Shown one piece after another: positions 41,731 through 50,610 of a DNA stretch of 64,000 nucleotides; the stretch's first letter is position 1, and every line of letters starts with the position of its first letter. The stretch covers positions 248,001 through 312,000 of the forward strand of contig NZ_QYAB01000003.1 of the NCBI RefSeq assembly GCF_016758175.1. Direction: 5' to 3'. The notes under the pieces are model-generated. The model was not told where the DNA came from. It saw only the letters and a program-made list of their open reading frames with translations, and did no database searches. The stretch comes from Leucobacter zeae. Its GTDB lineage: Bacteria > Actinomycetota > Actinomycetes > Actinomycetales > Microbacteriaceae. The position numbers were made by a program, and so were the translations under genes.

Positions 41731-43533
41731 ATGACCCGTATGCCTTGGCGCGAGCCTTCGGACAGCGAGCTGCTCGATGCGAGCCGGGCCGGCGACGGCT
41801 CGGCCTTCGCCGCGCTCTGGACGCGCCACCGCGATGCCGGCCTGACCGCGGCCAGGCACCTCGCACCTCCCTCGTCCGCCGAGGACGTCGTGTCCGAGGC
41901 GTACCTGAGGATCTTCCAGCTCGTGCGCACGGGCAAGGGGCCGACGGGGGCCTTCCGGCCCTATCTCTACCGCACGATCCGCTCGATCTCGGCCGACTGG
42001 TGGCGCAGGCCGGAGGACGTGAGCGACGACCTCGATACCGTCGCCGTTCCCTCCGAGGCGGGACCGTGGGAGGACGGGGTGTTCGATCGCAGCGCAGCGG
42101 CGATCGCATTCGGAACGCTGCAGCCGCGCTGGCAGGCGGTGCTCTGGTACACCGAGGTCGAGGGGATGGCCCCGCGCCAGGCCGCGAAACTGCTCGGCCT
42201 CTCGGCCAACGGCGTCTCTGCGCTCGCGAAGCGCGCGCGGACGGCACTGCAGTCGGCCTGGGTCGAGGCCCACGTGGACCGCGAACTGGCCGCCGCAGCA
42301 TGCCGCGAGACGCTGTCCGAGCTGCAGCGCTACCAGCGCGGAAAGGCCACCGCCGCTGTGGCGCGCTCGGTCGAGGCCCATCTCGCGGAGTGCCGCTCCT
42401 GCTCGCTCGCCGCGGAGGAGTACTCGATGCTCAACCGCCAGCTCGCGCTGACCATTCTCGGGATCCTGCTCGGCACGGGCACCACGTTCTCGTTCCTCGG
42501 CGGCATCGGCGGCACGACCGCCGCTTCCGCCGCGGTCGGGGCCGCGGGTCTCGCGGGTGCATCGAACGGTTCGGCGGTGGGAGCCGGCGGTTCGGTGCTC
42601 GGCACCGGAGGCGCGAGCGGCGCGGCGGGCGCCAGCGCCGTCGGCGCCGCTGCCGCGAGTCCCGCGGTGGTCCTGGCCGCCGCGGCGACCGCCGTCGCGC
42701 TCGTCGTCACCGGCGTGACGGTGTCGCAGCTCGGATCGGGGAACGCCGCGCAGCCGGCCGCGCAGGCCGCCGACTCGGCGGGGCCCTCGGACTCGGGGGC
42801 CGACCGCAGGCAGGCGGCCCCGAGCGAGACCCGCTCCGATGCCCGTCCCGCGGACGACGGCTCGACCGAACCGACGCACCCCACGACGCAGGGCGCCTCC
42901 GCTCCGGCGCACGTCGAGACCGGCTCCGCGTCGCTGCCCGAGCCGCGGATCGAACCGCGCGCTCCCGAGGTCACCGACCCGCCGCAGCCGCCCGAGCCAG
43001 AGCCTCCGGTCCCCGACACGGGGCTCTCGACCGTGACGGTGCACCCCGAACCGCCGCAGCCGCCCACCACCGATCCCCCCGACGAATCCACCGAGGACCC
43101 CGGCACCGGGGATCCCGGCACCGAGGATCCCGGACCCCAGACCGGTACCGGCACGGATCCGGATCCGGGGACCGAAGGTCCCGGGAACCCCGCGCTCACC
43201 GCCGGTACGGTCTGCTGGGAAGAGCAGTGGCACGGACGCGCCAGTGCACGCCTGCTGGGGCTCGCGTCGGAGCCGGGAACCATCAGGGTCCGCGTGTCGC
43301 AGGCCGGCGCCTCGCCCGTCGAGCTCCCCGGCGCCGGCGGACGCGCGGTCGGGATCCCCGGCACGACGGCCGCGCTCTGGCGGACGGCTTCCCTGACCCC
43401 GCTCGCCCAATGGGCGGGACTGGGCCCCGGCGACCTCGCCGACGCGCTGGTCGAGGTGAGGCTGGTGGCGGACGACGGCCGCGGCTCGGCCTGGGAGCCC
43501 GTGTCCGGGGCGATGCCGAGCTGCCTCCTCTGA
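41731..43533 (+). CDS. ECF sigma factor fused to zinc-finger anti-sigma, membrane and Pro-rich domains
   Basis: A 600-aa fusion. Residues about 8-85 form sigma region 2 (LLDASRAGDGSAFAALW, AEDVVSEAYLRIFQL, FRPYLYRTIRSI). Residues 125-180 form region 4 (LQPRWQAVLWYTEVEG, ARQAAKLLGLSANGVSALA-type helix-turn-helix). A zf-HC2 anti-sigma zinc motif follows: Cys191, then His217, Cys221 and Cys224 in EAHLAECRSC. A hydrophobic helix at about 237-259, an Ala/Gly-rich stretch, a second helix at about 311-334, a Pro/Glu/Asp/Thr-rich repeat region to about 490 and a small folded tail with two cysteines complete it. Large C-terminally extended ECF groups of this kind are known in actinobacteria. The start is set by GGGGAGA before ATG 41731; ATG 41650 is the longer option. 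Confidence 0.85.
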   Translation: MTRMPWREPSDSELLDASRAGDGSAFAALWTRHRDAGLTAARHLAPPSSAEDVVSEAYLRIFQLVRTGKGPTGAFRPYLYRTIRSISADWWRRPEDVSDDLDTVAVPSEAGPWEDGVFDRSAAAIAFGTLQPRWQAVLWYTEVEGMAPRQAAKLLGLSANGVSALAKRARTALQSAWVEAHVDRELAAAACRETLSELQRYQRGKATAAVARSVEAHLAECRSCSLAAEEYSMLNRQLALTILGILLGTGTTFSFLGGIGGTTAASAAVGAAGLAGASNGSAVGAGGSVLGTGGASGAAGASAVGAAAASPAVVLAAAATAVALVVTGVTVSQLGSGNAAQPAAQAADSAGPSDSGADRRQAAPSETRSDARPADDGSTEPTHPTTQGASAPAHVETGSASLPEPRIEPRAPEVTDPPQPPEPEPPVPDTGLSTVTVHPEPPQPPTTDPPDESTEDPGTGDPGTEDPGPQTGTGTDPDPGTEGPGNPALTAGTVCWEEQWHGRASARLLGLASEPGTIRVRVSQAGASPVELPGAGGRAVGIPGTTAALWRTASLTPLAQWAGLGPGDLADALVEVRLVADDGRGSAWEPVSGAMPSCLL

Positions 43534-43569
43534 CTCCGTCGCCGCCGAGCGGCCGCATGCGGCGGAGTC
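43532..43569. terminator. Convergent terminator hairpin
   Basis: GACTCCG with following CGC at 43532-43542 pairs with GCGGCGGAGTC at 43559-43569 (one bulge), starting inside the sigma-fusion stop codon and ending before the yihY stop. Confidence 0.5.
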
Positions 43570-43596
43570 GCGGGTGGGGCTGCGGGTCCGATCCGC

Positions 43597-44559
43597 TCAG
43601 CCCTCGGGCAGGCCCAGCTCGCGGTCAGCGCCCGTGGCGATCCACGTCGCGGTGAGCAGCAGCACCCTGCAGATCAGGTTGAACCAGACGAGCAGGCCGA
43701 CCAGCACGGCGAAGGACGCGAGCAGCGGGTTGCTCGTCGTCCCGCTCAGCAGGGTGGCACCGAGCACCTTGAGCCCGAAGAGCGCGGCACTGCCGAGCGC
43801 GCACCCCGTCAGCAGGCGCCAGCGGCCCACCCGCACCTCGGCGAGGAAGTAGTGGATCGCGACGAGCACCAGCAGGTCGAAGACGTACATCGCGGCGTAT
43901 CGCGTGACGGTGCCGAGGCCGCCGACGAGCCAGTTCTCGGGGTCCCAGCCGAGCCAGCCGATGACGCTGTCCATGAAGCTCGTGCTGAGCACCGTGAGCC
44001 CCGCCGAGATGAGGATCGCGACGAAGAAGCCCAGCGCGAGCACGAGGTCGCGCAGTTTCAGGAGCGCGGCGTTGCGGTACTGCGTCACCTCGAGGTCGAA
44101 GATGATGCGGATGGCGCGGCGCGTTCCGGTGAACCACGTCATCGCGACCCACAGCAGCGAGACGCCCGCGACGATGCTGGTCCAGTCGATCGCACGGGTC
44201 TGCAGCACGGCGTTCAAGGACACGATGCCGTTTCCGCCCTCGTCGTCGCCGATCAACCCCGGGACGAACAGGTTGATCTGATCGACGAGCTGCTCGAGCA
44301 GCTCGGGGCGGCCGCGCAGCCAGATGCCGACGAGGCCGAAGCCGATGTAGAGCGCGGCGAAGATCGCGAAGAGCGCCTGATAGCTCATGCCCGCCGCGAG
44401 CACGTTCCCGCCGACATCGGTGAAGCGGGAGAACGCGCGCCACGGTCGCGTGCGCTGCGCGCGCGACCAGAGCTGCTGCCAGCGGGTCGCCTGCTGCTGC
44501 AACGCCGAAGCCCCGCGGCCCTCGCCCGATGCACGGGCGGAGTCGCGGGGCTTCGTCAT
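43597..44559 (-). CDS. YihY/virulence factor BrkB family membrane protein
   Basis: A 320-aa membrane protein with about six helices (residues about 52-78, 125-150, 178-200, 222-242, 255-277 and 285-310). Its family pattern is NVLAAGMSYQALFAIFAAL near the start, VSLLWVAMTWFTGTRRAIR in the middle and the late NPLLASFAVLVGLLVWFN. Despite the old RNase BN label, these proteins are not nucleases and their role is unproven, possibly envelope-related transport. The ATG at 44559 has TACAGT six bases ahead and no ribosome site. It is downstream of sdhB on the same strand but 43 bases away with its own promoter signature. Confidence 0.88.
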   Translation of the reverse strand: MTKPRDSARASGEGRGASALQQQATRWQQLWSRAQRTRPWRAFSRFTDVGGNVLAAGMSYQALFAIFAALYIGFGLVGIWLRGRPELLEQLVDQINLFVPGLIGDDEGGNGIVSLNAVLQTRAIDWTSIVAGVSLLWVAMTWFTGTRRAIRIIFDLEVTQYRNAALLKLRDLVLALGFFVAILISAGLTVLSTSFMDSVIGWLGWDPENWLVGGLGTVTRYAAMYVFDLLVLVAIHYFLAEVRVGRWRLLTGCALGSAALFGLKVLGATLLSGTTSNPLLASFAVLVGLLVWFNLICRVLLLTATWIATGADRELGLPEG

Positions 44560-44565
44560 ACGGCA

Positions 44566-44571
44566 ACTGTA
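44566..44571 (-). promoter_or_regulatory. Leaderless -10 box of yihY
   Basis: TACAGT on the minus strand, six bases before the ATG at 44559. Confidence 0.5.
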
Positions 44572-44602
44572 TCCGAGGAGCCGCGGCGCCTCGGACGGCG
44601 CG

Positions 44603-45370
44603 CTACGCGGTCTTGCCGGTGCGGATCGCCGCCTTGACCTCGGCGATGGCCTTGGTGACCTGGATGCCTCGGGGGCACGCGTCGGTGCAGTTGAAGGTGG
44701 TGCGGCAGCGCCACACGCCCTCGGTGTCGTTGAGCACGTCGAGGCGCACCTGCGCGTTGTCGTCGCGCGAGTCGAAGATGAAACGGTGCGCGTTGACGAT
44801 CGCCGCCGGGCCGAAGTACTGGCCGTCGGTCCAGAACACGGGGCACGAGGTGGTGCACGCCGCGCACAGGATGCACTTCGTCGTGTCGTCGAAGCGCTCG
44901 CGATCCTCGGCGGACTGCAGGCGCTCCTTGCCGGGCTCCGGCGCGCTGTTCGAGACGAGGAACGGCTGCACCTGGCGGTAGGAGGCGAAGAACGGCTCCA
45001 TGTCGACGATGAGGTCCTTCTCGAGCGGCAGGCCCTTGATCGCCTCGACGTAGATCGGCTTGGTGATGTCGAGATCCTTGATCAGGGTCTTGCACGCCAG
45101 GCGGTTGCGGCCGTTGATCCGCATGGCGTCGGAGCCGCAGACGCCGTGGGCGCAGGAACGGCGGAACGCGAGCGTCCCGTCGACGTCCCACTTGATCTTG
45201 TGCAGGGCGTCGAGCACGCGGTCCGTGGGGTACATCTCGACGTCGAAGTCCTCCCAGTAGGCCTCGCGGCCCGACTCGGGGAGGTAGCGGCGGATGAGGA
45301 AGGTGACGGTGAACGGCTTCGGCACCTCGGGGGCGTCGGCCGTCGAAGCTTCGGCGGTTGCGGTGCTCAT
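44603..45370 (-). CDS. sdhB: Succinate dehydrogenase iron-sulfur subunit
   Basis: A 255-aa electron-transfer subunit of respiratory complex II. Cluster ligands are complete: the 2Fe-2S set in SCAHGVCGSDAMRINGRN and LAC, the 4Fe-4S set in CILCAACTTSCP, and the 3Fe-4S set in CRTTFNCTDACPRG. It passes electrons from the flavin of SdhA to the quinone site at SdhC/D. The start is ATG 45370 with AGGAAG ahead, two bases after the sdhA stop; 25 extra upstream residues lie over sdhA and are rejected. It is the last gene of the sdhCDAB operon. Confidence 0.96.
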   Translation of the reverse strand: MSTATAEASTADAPEVPKPFTVTFLIRRYLPESGREAYWEDFDVEMYPTDRVLDALHKIKWDVDGTLAFRRSCAHGVCGSDAMRINGRNRLACKTLIKDLDITKPIYVEAIKGLPLEKDLIVDMEPFFASYRQVQPFLVSNSAPEPGKERLQSAEDRERFDDTTKCILCAACTTSCPVFWTDGQYFGPAAIVNAHRFIFDSRDDNAQVRLDVLNDTEGVWRCRTTFNCTDACPRGIQVTKAIAEVKAAIRTGKTA

Positions 45371-45372
45371 GC

Positions 45373-47205
45373 TCAGTACTTCCTCTCCAGCGGCGGGTAG
45401 CGCAGCTCGCCCTGCTCGTTCTTCGTGAATACGACCGGCTTCCAATCCAGGCGGATGTGGTCGTCGGGGTTCGGCGAGTGCGGGTCTCCGACGAGGTACG
45501 CCATGGTGTGCTTCATGTAGTTCTCATCGTCGCGCTTCGGGTAGTCGTCGCGCATGTGGCCGCCGCGGCTCTCCTTGCGGTTGCGCGCGGTGTAGGCGAG
45601 CACCTCGGCGAGGTCGAGCAGGAAGCCCAGTTCGATGGCCTCGAGCAGGTCGGTGTTGAAGCGGCGGCCGCGATCCTGCACGCCGACGTTCATGTAGCGG
45701 ACTCGGAGGTCGTGGATCACGCCGAGCACCTGGGTCAGCGACTCCTCGGTGCGGAACACCTGGGCGCCGCGGTCCATCGTCTCCTGCAGCTCGCGCCGCA
45801 GGTCCGCGACCCGCTCGGTGCCGGTGCCGTTCCGCAGCCCCTCGACCAGCTCGCGGACCTCCTTGGCGGGATCCTCGGGCAGCGGCACGAACTCGGCCCC
45901 GGCCGCGTAGTCGGCTGCGGCGTTGCCCGCGCGCTTGCCGAACACGTTGATGTCGAGCAGCGAATTGGTGCCCAGGCGGTTCGACCCGTGCACCGACACG
46001 CAGGCGCACTCGCCCGCGGCGTAGAGGCCGGGGACGACGGTGTCGTTGTCGCGCAGCACCTCGGCCTGCACGTTGGTCGGGATGCCGCCCATCGCGTAGT
46101 GCGCGGTGGGGAAGACGGGCACCGGGTCGGTCACCGGGTCGACACCCAGGTAGGTTCGGGCGAACTCGGTGATATCGGGGAGCTTCGTCTCGAGCACTTC
46201 GGCGCCCAGGTGGGTGCAGTCGAGGTAGACGTAGTCCTTGTGCGGGCCGGCGCCGCGGCCGTCGAGCACCTCCTGCACCATGGACCTGGCCACGATGTCG
46301 CGGGGCGCGAGGTCCTTGATGGTGGGGGCGTAGCGCTCCATGAAGCGCTCGCCCGAGGCGTTGCGCAGGATCGCGCCTTCGCCGCGAGCGCCCTCCGTGA
46401 GGAGGATGCCGAGGCCCGCGAGGCCCGTCGGGTGGAACTGGTAGAACTCCATGTCCTCGAGCGGCAGTCCCTTGCGCCACACGATGCCGACGCCGTCGCC
46501 CGTGAGGGTGTGCGCGTTCGACGTGGTCTTGAAGATCTTGCCGAAGCCGCCCGTCGCGAAGACGATCGACTTCGCCTGGAAGACGTGCAGCTCGCCGCTC
46601 GCGAGGTCGTAGGCGACGACGCCCGAGGGGCGGCGGTCCGCGCCCTCTCCCGTCATCACCAGGTCGAGCGCGTAGTACTCGTTGAAGAAGTTGACGCCGA
46701 GCTTCACGCAGTTCTGGAAGAGCGTCTGCAGGATCATGTGGCCCGTGCGGTCGGCGGCGTAGCAGGCGCGGCGGACCGCGGCCTTGCCGTGATCGCGGGT
46801 GTGGCCGCCGAAGCGGCGCTGGTCGATCTTGCCCTCGGGCGTGCGGTTGAACGGCAGGCCCATGTTCTCGAGGTCGATGACCGCGTCGATGGCCTCCTTG
46901 GCGAGGATCTCCGCGGCGTCCTGGTCGACGAGGTAGTCGCCGCCCTTGACGGTGTCGAAGGTGTGCCACTCCCAGTTGTCCTCCTCGACGTTCGCGAGCG
47001 CGGCGGCCATGCCGCCCTGCGCCGCGCCCGTGTGGGAGCGGGTCGGGTAGAGCTTGGTGATGACGGCGGTCTTCGCCTTGGGGCCCGCCTCGATGGCGGC
47101 GCGCATGCCCGCGCCGCCCGCGCCGATGATCACGACGTCGAACTGGTGGTAGGTGACCCCGTCCTTGACGGTGACGTCCTCGCCCTCGTGGGTGTTGGTG
47201 CTCAC
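45373..47205 (-). CDS. sdhA: Succinate dehydrogenase flavoprotein subunit
   Basis: A 610-aa catalytic subunit oxidising succinate to fumarate. The FAD fold opens with [18 protein letters not shown]; His58 in [10 protein letters not shown] is the expected covalent flavin attachment site. Active-site segments include the [13 protein letters not shown] region, [25 protein letters not shown] and the [16 protein letters not shown] loop. The C-terminus ends in the usual RDDYPKRDD and PPLERKY region. The start is GTG 47205. It is encoded between sdhD and sdhB on the minus strand, 48 bases after sdhD, and is complete. Confidence 0.96.
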   Translation of the reverse strand: MSTNTHEGEDVTVKDGVTYHQFDVVIIGAGGAGMRAAIEAGPKAKTAVITKLYPTRSHTGAAQGGMAAALANVEEDNWEWHTFDTVKGGDYLVDQDAAEILAKEAIDAVIDLENMGLPFNRTPEGKIDQRRFGGHTRDHGKAAVRRACYAADRTGHMILQTLFQNCVKLGVNFFNEYYALDLVMTGEGADRRPSGVVAYDLASGELHVFQAKSIVFATGGFGKIFKTTSNAHTLTGDGVGIVWRKGLPLEDMEFYQFHPTGLAGLGILLTEGARGEGAILRNASGERFMERYAPTIKDLAPRDIVARSMVQEVLDGRGAGPHKDYVYLDCTHLGAEVLETKLPDITEFARTYLGVDPVTDPVPVFPTAHYAMGGIPTNVQAEVLRDNDTVVPGLYAAGECACVSVHGSNRLGTNSLLDINVFGKRAGNAAADYAAGAEFVPLPEDPAKEVRELVEGLRNGTGTERVADLRRELQETMDRGAQVFRTEESLTQVLGVIHDLRVRYMNVGVQDRGRRFNTDLLEAIELGFLLDLAEVLAYTARNRKESRGGHMRDDYPKRDDENYMKHTMAYLVGDPHSPNPDDHIRLDWKPVVFTKNEQGELRYPPLERKY

Positions 47206-47253
47206 GTGAGTCCTATCTTCGATTCCGAAATTCTGGTGCGATCGCGCGGCGGA

Positions 47254-47697
47254 TCAGCCGGCGGCGCAGAAGGAGGCGACGAGCGCCGGATCAGCGCCTG
47301 CCGGGCAGGGATCGAGCGTGTAGATCACGAACGTGCCGAGCAGGATCAGCAGCGCCGCCGAGAGGAAGAGCGCGACCTTGAAGGCCTTCGCGAGCCCGGG
47401 GCGCGACACGTAGTCGTTCACGATCGTCCGCATGCCGTTGGCGCCGTGGATGAGCGCGAGCCAGAGCAGGAGCGTGTCCCAGACCTTCCAGAACGGGTTC
47501 GCGAGCTTGCCGCCGACGAAACCGAAGTCGATGGCGTGCACGCCATCGCCGATCATGAGGTTGGAGAAGAGGTGGCCGAACACGAGCACCACGAGCAGCA
47601 CGCCGGAGACGCGCATGTAGATCCAGCCGCGCTTCTCCCAGTTGGTGCGCTTCTTGGCGGGGGCCTGCGAGCGCGGAGCGTCAATCGTCATCGTCAT
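47254..47697 (-). CDS. sdhD: Succinate dehydrogenase hydrophobic membrane anchor subunit
   Basis: A 147-aa membrane anchor with three helices (about 28-50, 70-92 and 106-127). RVSGVLLVVLVFGHLFSNLM contains the conserved histidine of the heme/quinone region; a second histidine is in LALIHGANGMRTIV. It anchors SdhA/B and forms the quinone pocket with SdhC. The ATG at 47697 has GAGGGATCG upstream. It lies 15 bases after sdhC. The tail ends with two cysteines (DPCPAG and SFCAAG) not usual in model anchors. Confidence 0.9.
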   Translation of the reverse strand: MTMTIDAPRSQAPAKKRTNWEKRGWIYMRVSGVLLVVLVFGHLFSNLMIGDGVHAIDFGFVGGKLANPFWKVWDTLLLWLALIHGANGMRTIVNDYVSRPGLAKAFKVALFLSAALLILLGTFVIYTLDPCPAGADPALVASFCAAG

Positions 47698-47712
47698 TTT
47701 TCGATCCCTCGC

Positions 47713-48129
47713 CTAGTGCCCGAACACGTTCATCAGGTGGCGCGGCAGGAAGCCGGCCATCGTGACGACCCAGAGGCCCATGACGATCCAGAACATCGTC
47801 TTGTGGTACTGGGCGCCCTTGCGCCAGTAGTCGACGAGGATGATCCGGATGCCGTTGTACGCGTGGAAGACGATCGCGCCGACCAGAGCGGCCTCGCCGA
47901 GCCCCATGACCGGGGTCTTGTACGTGCTCATGACGGCGTTGTAGGCCTCGGGGCTCACCCGGACGAGCGCCGTGTCGAGCACGTGCACGAGCAGGAAGAA
48001 GAAGATCGCGACTCCCGTGATGCGGTGCAGCACCCAGGACCACATGCCCTCGTTGCCGCGGTAGAGCGTGCCTCCCGGCCGACCCTTCTTCTTCGCCGCG
48101 GGTGCGGCCTCTGCCGTTTGGGCTGACAC
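47713..48129 (-). CDS. sdhC: Succinate dehydrogenase cytochrome b556 subunit
   Basis: A 138-aa three-helix anchor. The family signature MWSWVLHRITGVAIFFFLLVHVLD includes the conserved HR and the heme-ligand His of LLVHVLDT; the third helix region contains AIVFHAYNGIRIILVDYW. A Lys-rich N-terminal tail precedes it. The GTG start at 48129 has a perfect AGGAGGAAG. It is the first gene of sdhCDAB, preceded by an extended -10 promoter about 120 bases upstream and divergent from manC. Confidence 0.93.
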   Translation of the reverse strand: MSAQTAEAAPAAKKKGRPGGTLYRGNEGMWSWVLHRITGVAIFFFLLVHVLDTALVRVSPEAYNAVMSTYKTPVMGLGEAALVGAIVFHAYNGIRIILVDYWRKGAQYHKTMFWIVMGLWVVTMAGFLPRHLMNVFGH

Positions 48130-48247
48130 GGGCTTCCTCCTTGGTCCTGCTTCGCCGAGGTGCTCCCCCGGCAGCTGACGTCTTCGGCCTCAGCATGCGC
48201 GGCCAGACCCGAAATCTGGGCATGACTGAGAATCCGCTGCGACTCCT

Positions 48248-48253
48248 ATTATG
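48248..48253 (-). promoter_or_regulatory. Extended -10 promoter candidate of the sdh operon
   Basis: On the minus strand the sequence is TGCCATAAT, an extended -10 with CATAAT, in an AT-rich patch. The leader to sdhC is about 110 bases and contains CCAGA-N7-TCTGG dyad symmetry. Confidence 0.5.
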
Positions 48254-48387
48254 GCACCAATCTCGGCGCTCCCCGGCACGCGCGGAGCGCGACAGACACG
48301 CCGATTCATCAGATGATACGTCGCCCGCGCGGCGCCGGCGGCTCGGGACCCGCGGCGATCCCGCATCGCTCCCAGGCGGGGCCGGGC

Positions 48388-48393
48388 TACGCT
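48388..48393 (+). promoter_or_regulatory. Leaderless -10 box of manC
   Basis: TACGCT, six bases, then the manC ATG at 48400. Confidence 0.5.
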
Positions 48394-48399
48394 GGATCC

Positions 48400-49533
48400 A
48401 TGACCGAGCGTGCATCGACCTCGTCCGCGATCGAGCGGCTCACCTGCGTGATCCCCGCGGGCGGCGTGGGGTCCCGGCTCTGGCCCCTGTCACGGGCGAG
48501 CGCCCCGAAGTTCCTCCTCGACCTCACCGGCTCGGGGGACTCCCTGCTCCGTGCGACGTGGGAGCGGCTCTCCCCGATCGCGCCGGCCGATCGGATCCTC
48601 GTCGTGACCGGCAATCGGCACCGCGACTCCGTCGTCGAGCAGCTGCCGGAGCTCCTCCCGCACAACCTCATCACCGAGAGCGAGCCGAAGGACTCGTCCG
48701 CCGCGATCGGGCTCGCCGCCGCGATCCTCGAGCTGCGCGACCCCGATGCGATCCTGGGATCGTTCGCCGCCGACCACGTGATCCGCGGCGAGGTGCTCTT
48801 CCAGCGCGCGGTCGCCACAGCGGTGCAGGCGGCCGACCAGGGCTACATCGCCACGATCGGGATCCACCCGAGCCACCCGGCCACGGGGTTCGGATACATC
48901 TCCTGCGGCGGCGCCCGCGGCGACCTCGCCCCCTTCGACGTCTACGACGTGACGGAGTTCGTCGAGAAGCCCGACGCCGCGACGGCCCGGGACTACCTCG
49001 CCTCGGGCGGGTACCTGTGGAACGCCGGCATGTTCATCGCCCGGGCGACCGTGCTGCTCGACCAGATGGCGCTCGCCGAGCCCGAGATGGTGCGCGCCCT
49101 CCGGGAGATCGCCGCCGCGTGGGGCACGAAGCGCGGAGCCGAGGCGCGCGAGCGCCTCTGGCCGACGCTGCCGAAGATCGCGATCGACTACACGGTCGCC
49201 GAACCCGCTGCCGCGGCAGGCAAGATGGTGTGCGTCGCGGCGCACTTCGACTGGGACGACGTGGGCGACTTCGCCTCGGTCGCGACCCTGCTCACCCGCG
49301 GGCGCGGGAGCGACCTCGCGGTGCTCGGCGACGGCGCCCAGGTGCTCTCCGACGCATCGAGCGGCATCGTGGTCTCGTCCGACAGCGACCGGCTCGTCGC
49401 CCTCGTGGGCGTCGAGGACGTCGTGGTGGTCGATACCGCCGACGTGCTGCTCGTGACCTCCAAGAGTCGCGCCCAGGACGTGAAGAACCTGGTCAACCGC
49501 ATGAAGCTCTCAGGCGGCGGACACCTGCTCTGA
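48400..49533 (+). CDS. manC: Mannose-1-phosphate guanylyltransferase
   Basis: A 377-aa nucleotidyltransferase making GDP-mannose from GTP and mannose-1-phosphate. The nucleotide loop is VIPAGGVGSRLWPLSRASAPKFLL; further markers are TGNRHRDSV, the FGYISCGG strand, VEKPDAATA and WNAGMFIARA. The isomerase domain of bifunctional ManC/AlgA is absent, as usual for actinobacterial enzymes of this length. The start at 48400 is chosen because TACGCT stands six bases before it; the longer frame to 48313 lacks support. Its last 24 bases overlap the end of the convergent DeoR-LacI hybrid gene. Confidence 0.93.
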   Translation: MTERASTSSAIERLTCVIPAGGVGSRLWPLSRASAPKFLLDLTGSGDSLLRATWERLSPIAPADRILVVTGNRHRDSVVEQLPELLPHNLITESEPKDSSAAIGLAAAILELRDPDAILGSFAADHVIRGEVLFQRAVATAVQAADQGYIATIGIHPSHPATGFGYISCGGARGDLAPFDVYDVTEFVEKPDAATARDYLASGGYLWNAGMFIARATVLLDQMALAEPEMVRALREIAAAWGTKRGAEARERLWPTLPKIAIDYTVAEPAAAAGKMVCVAAHFDWDDVGDFASVATLLTRGRGSDLAVLGDGAQVLSDASSGIVVSSDSDRLVALVGVEDVVVVDTADVLLVTSKSRAQDVKNLVNRMKLSGGGHLL

Positions 49534-50610
49534 GCGGATGGGCCGCGATGCGGCGCCGCCCGCGGTCGACTCCCGTTCCGTGAGGCTCGGGACGAGCGAG
49601 ACCCGGCGCGCAGGCAGCGGGGCAGTCGTTCTCAGCCGCAGCAGCGCCGTCTCCGCCGCCTGATGCCCGAGCGCCCAGGCCGGAGTCGCGACCGACGTGA
49701 ACCGCACGCTGGTCAGCGCTGCGACGCTGTCCCCGACCGTGACGATCGACAGGTCCCGCGGTACGCGGAGGCCCCTCTCCCGGATCGCCTCGACGAGCTC
49801 CATAGCGGCCTCGTCTGGAGCGACGAGTATCGCGCTGGTCCCCGAGTCAAGGCAACGGCCGACGAAGTCCGCGACGCCGGCTCCGACACGCTCGGCGGCG
49901 ACGAGACCGGGCCGGCGGAGCATCGGCGCCTCGTGGTCGAGCCCATGCGTTTCGACGGCCCCTCGATAGCCCTCCAGGATGTCGGACGCTCCTCGCCCCT
50001 CGCGCAGGAAGAGCGCGACGCCACGATGCCCCTGCGACGCGAGATGCTGGACAGCGACCCGAGCGGCGAGCGAACGGTCGGCCTCCACGACGTCGGAAGC
50101 GACCCCACGCGCGGACAGTCCCTTCGGCCCGTCGACGATGACGAGCGGGGTCGGTACCGAGCGCAGTCGTTCCCAGCGTTGGCCGTCATCCGGCCCCGAC
50201 ACCTCGGCGGGGGCGAGGAGAATCGCATCGACCGACCGCTCGCCCATCCGCGCCAGGTGCCGGAGCTCCTCCGTGCAGGAATCCCCTGATGTCCCGATGA
50301 GCATGCGGAACCCCTCGGACTGTGCAAGCGCCCCCGCTCCGCGCACCATCTCGCGGAACTCGTGCGTAGCCTCGGGGATGATGAAGCCCAGGGTCCCGCG
50401 GACGGGTGCGTCGATCCGCGTCCCTCCGGCGTCCACCGCCACCGCTCCGCCGCGCACCCGGCGAACCAGCCCGTCGCGCTCGAGCACATCGAGGTCCCGG
50501 CGGATCGTCATCTGGGAGAACCCCCAGATCCGAGCGAATGCCGCGACCTCGACCCGTCCGCGCAACTCGAGCTCCCGCGCGATCCGTTCGCGCCGTTCTA
50601 CAGCCAGCAT
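49510..50610 (-). CDS. Hybrid regulator: DeoR-type HTH with LacI-type sensor domain
   Basis: A 366-aa regulator. The N-terminal 55 residues are a DeoR-type winged helix: RRERIARELELRGRVEVAAF then FSQMTIRRDLDVLERDGLVRRVRGGA. The rest (about 72-355) is a LacI/GalR periplasmic-binding-protein-like sensor beginning GTLGFIIPEATHEF, with VDAILLAPAEV, HLASQGHRGVALF and DLSIVTVGDS. LacI proteins normally carry a different HTH, so this is a domain swap. The start ATG 50610 has GGAGGGGC; 50640 is rejected. Target is unknown; a perfect dyad 94 bases upstream suggests autoregulation. A sugar effector is likely from the sensor fold. Confidence 0.87.
   Translation of the reverse strand: MLAVERRERIARELELRGRVEVAAFARIWGFSQMTIRRDLDVLERDGLVRRVRGGAVAVDAGGTRIDAPVRGTLGFIIPEATHEFREMVRGAGALAQSEGFRMLIGTSGDSCTEELRHLARMGERSVDAILLAPAEVSGPDDGQRWERLRSVPTPLVIVDGPKGLSARGVASDVVEADRSLAARVAVQHLASQGHRGVALFLREGRGASDILEGYRGAVETHGLDHEAPMLRRPGLVAAERVGAGVADFVGRCLDSGTSAILVAPDEAAMELVEAIRERGLRVPRDLSIVTVGDSVAALTSVRFTSVATPAWALGHQAAETALLRLRTTAPLPARRVSLVPSLTERESTAGGAASRPIRSEQVSAA

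Noticed and set aside
45358-48126. 922-aa frame on the plus strand
   Set aside because: Antisense to the whole sdh operon; composition (Val/Ala/His/Asp) is that of the complementary codon pattern.
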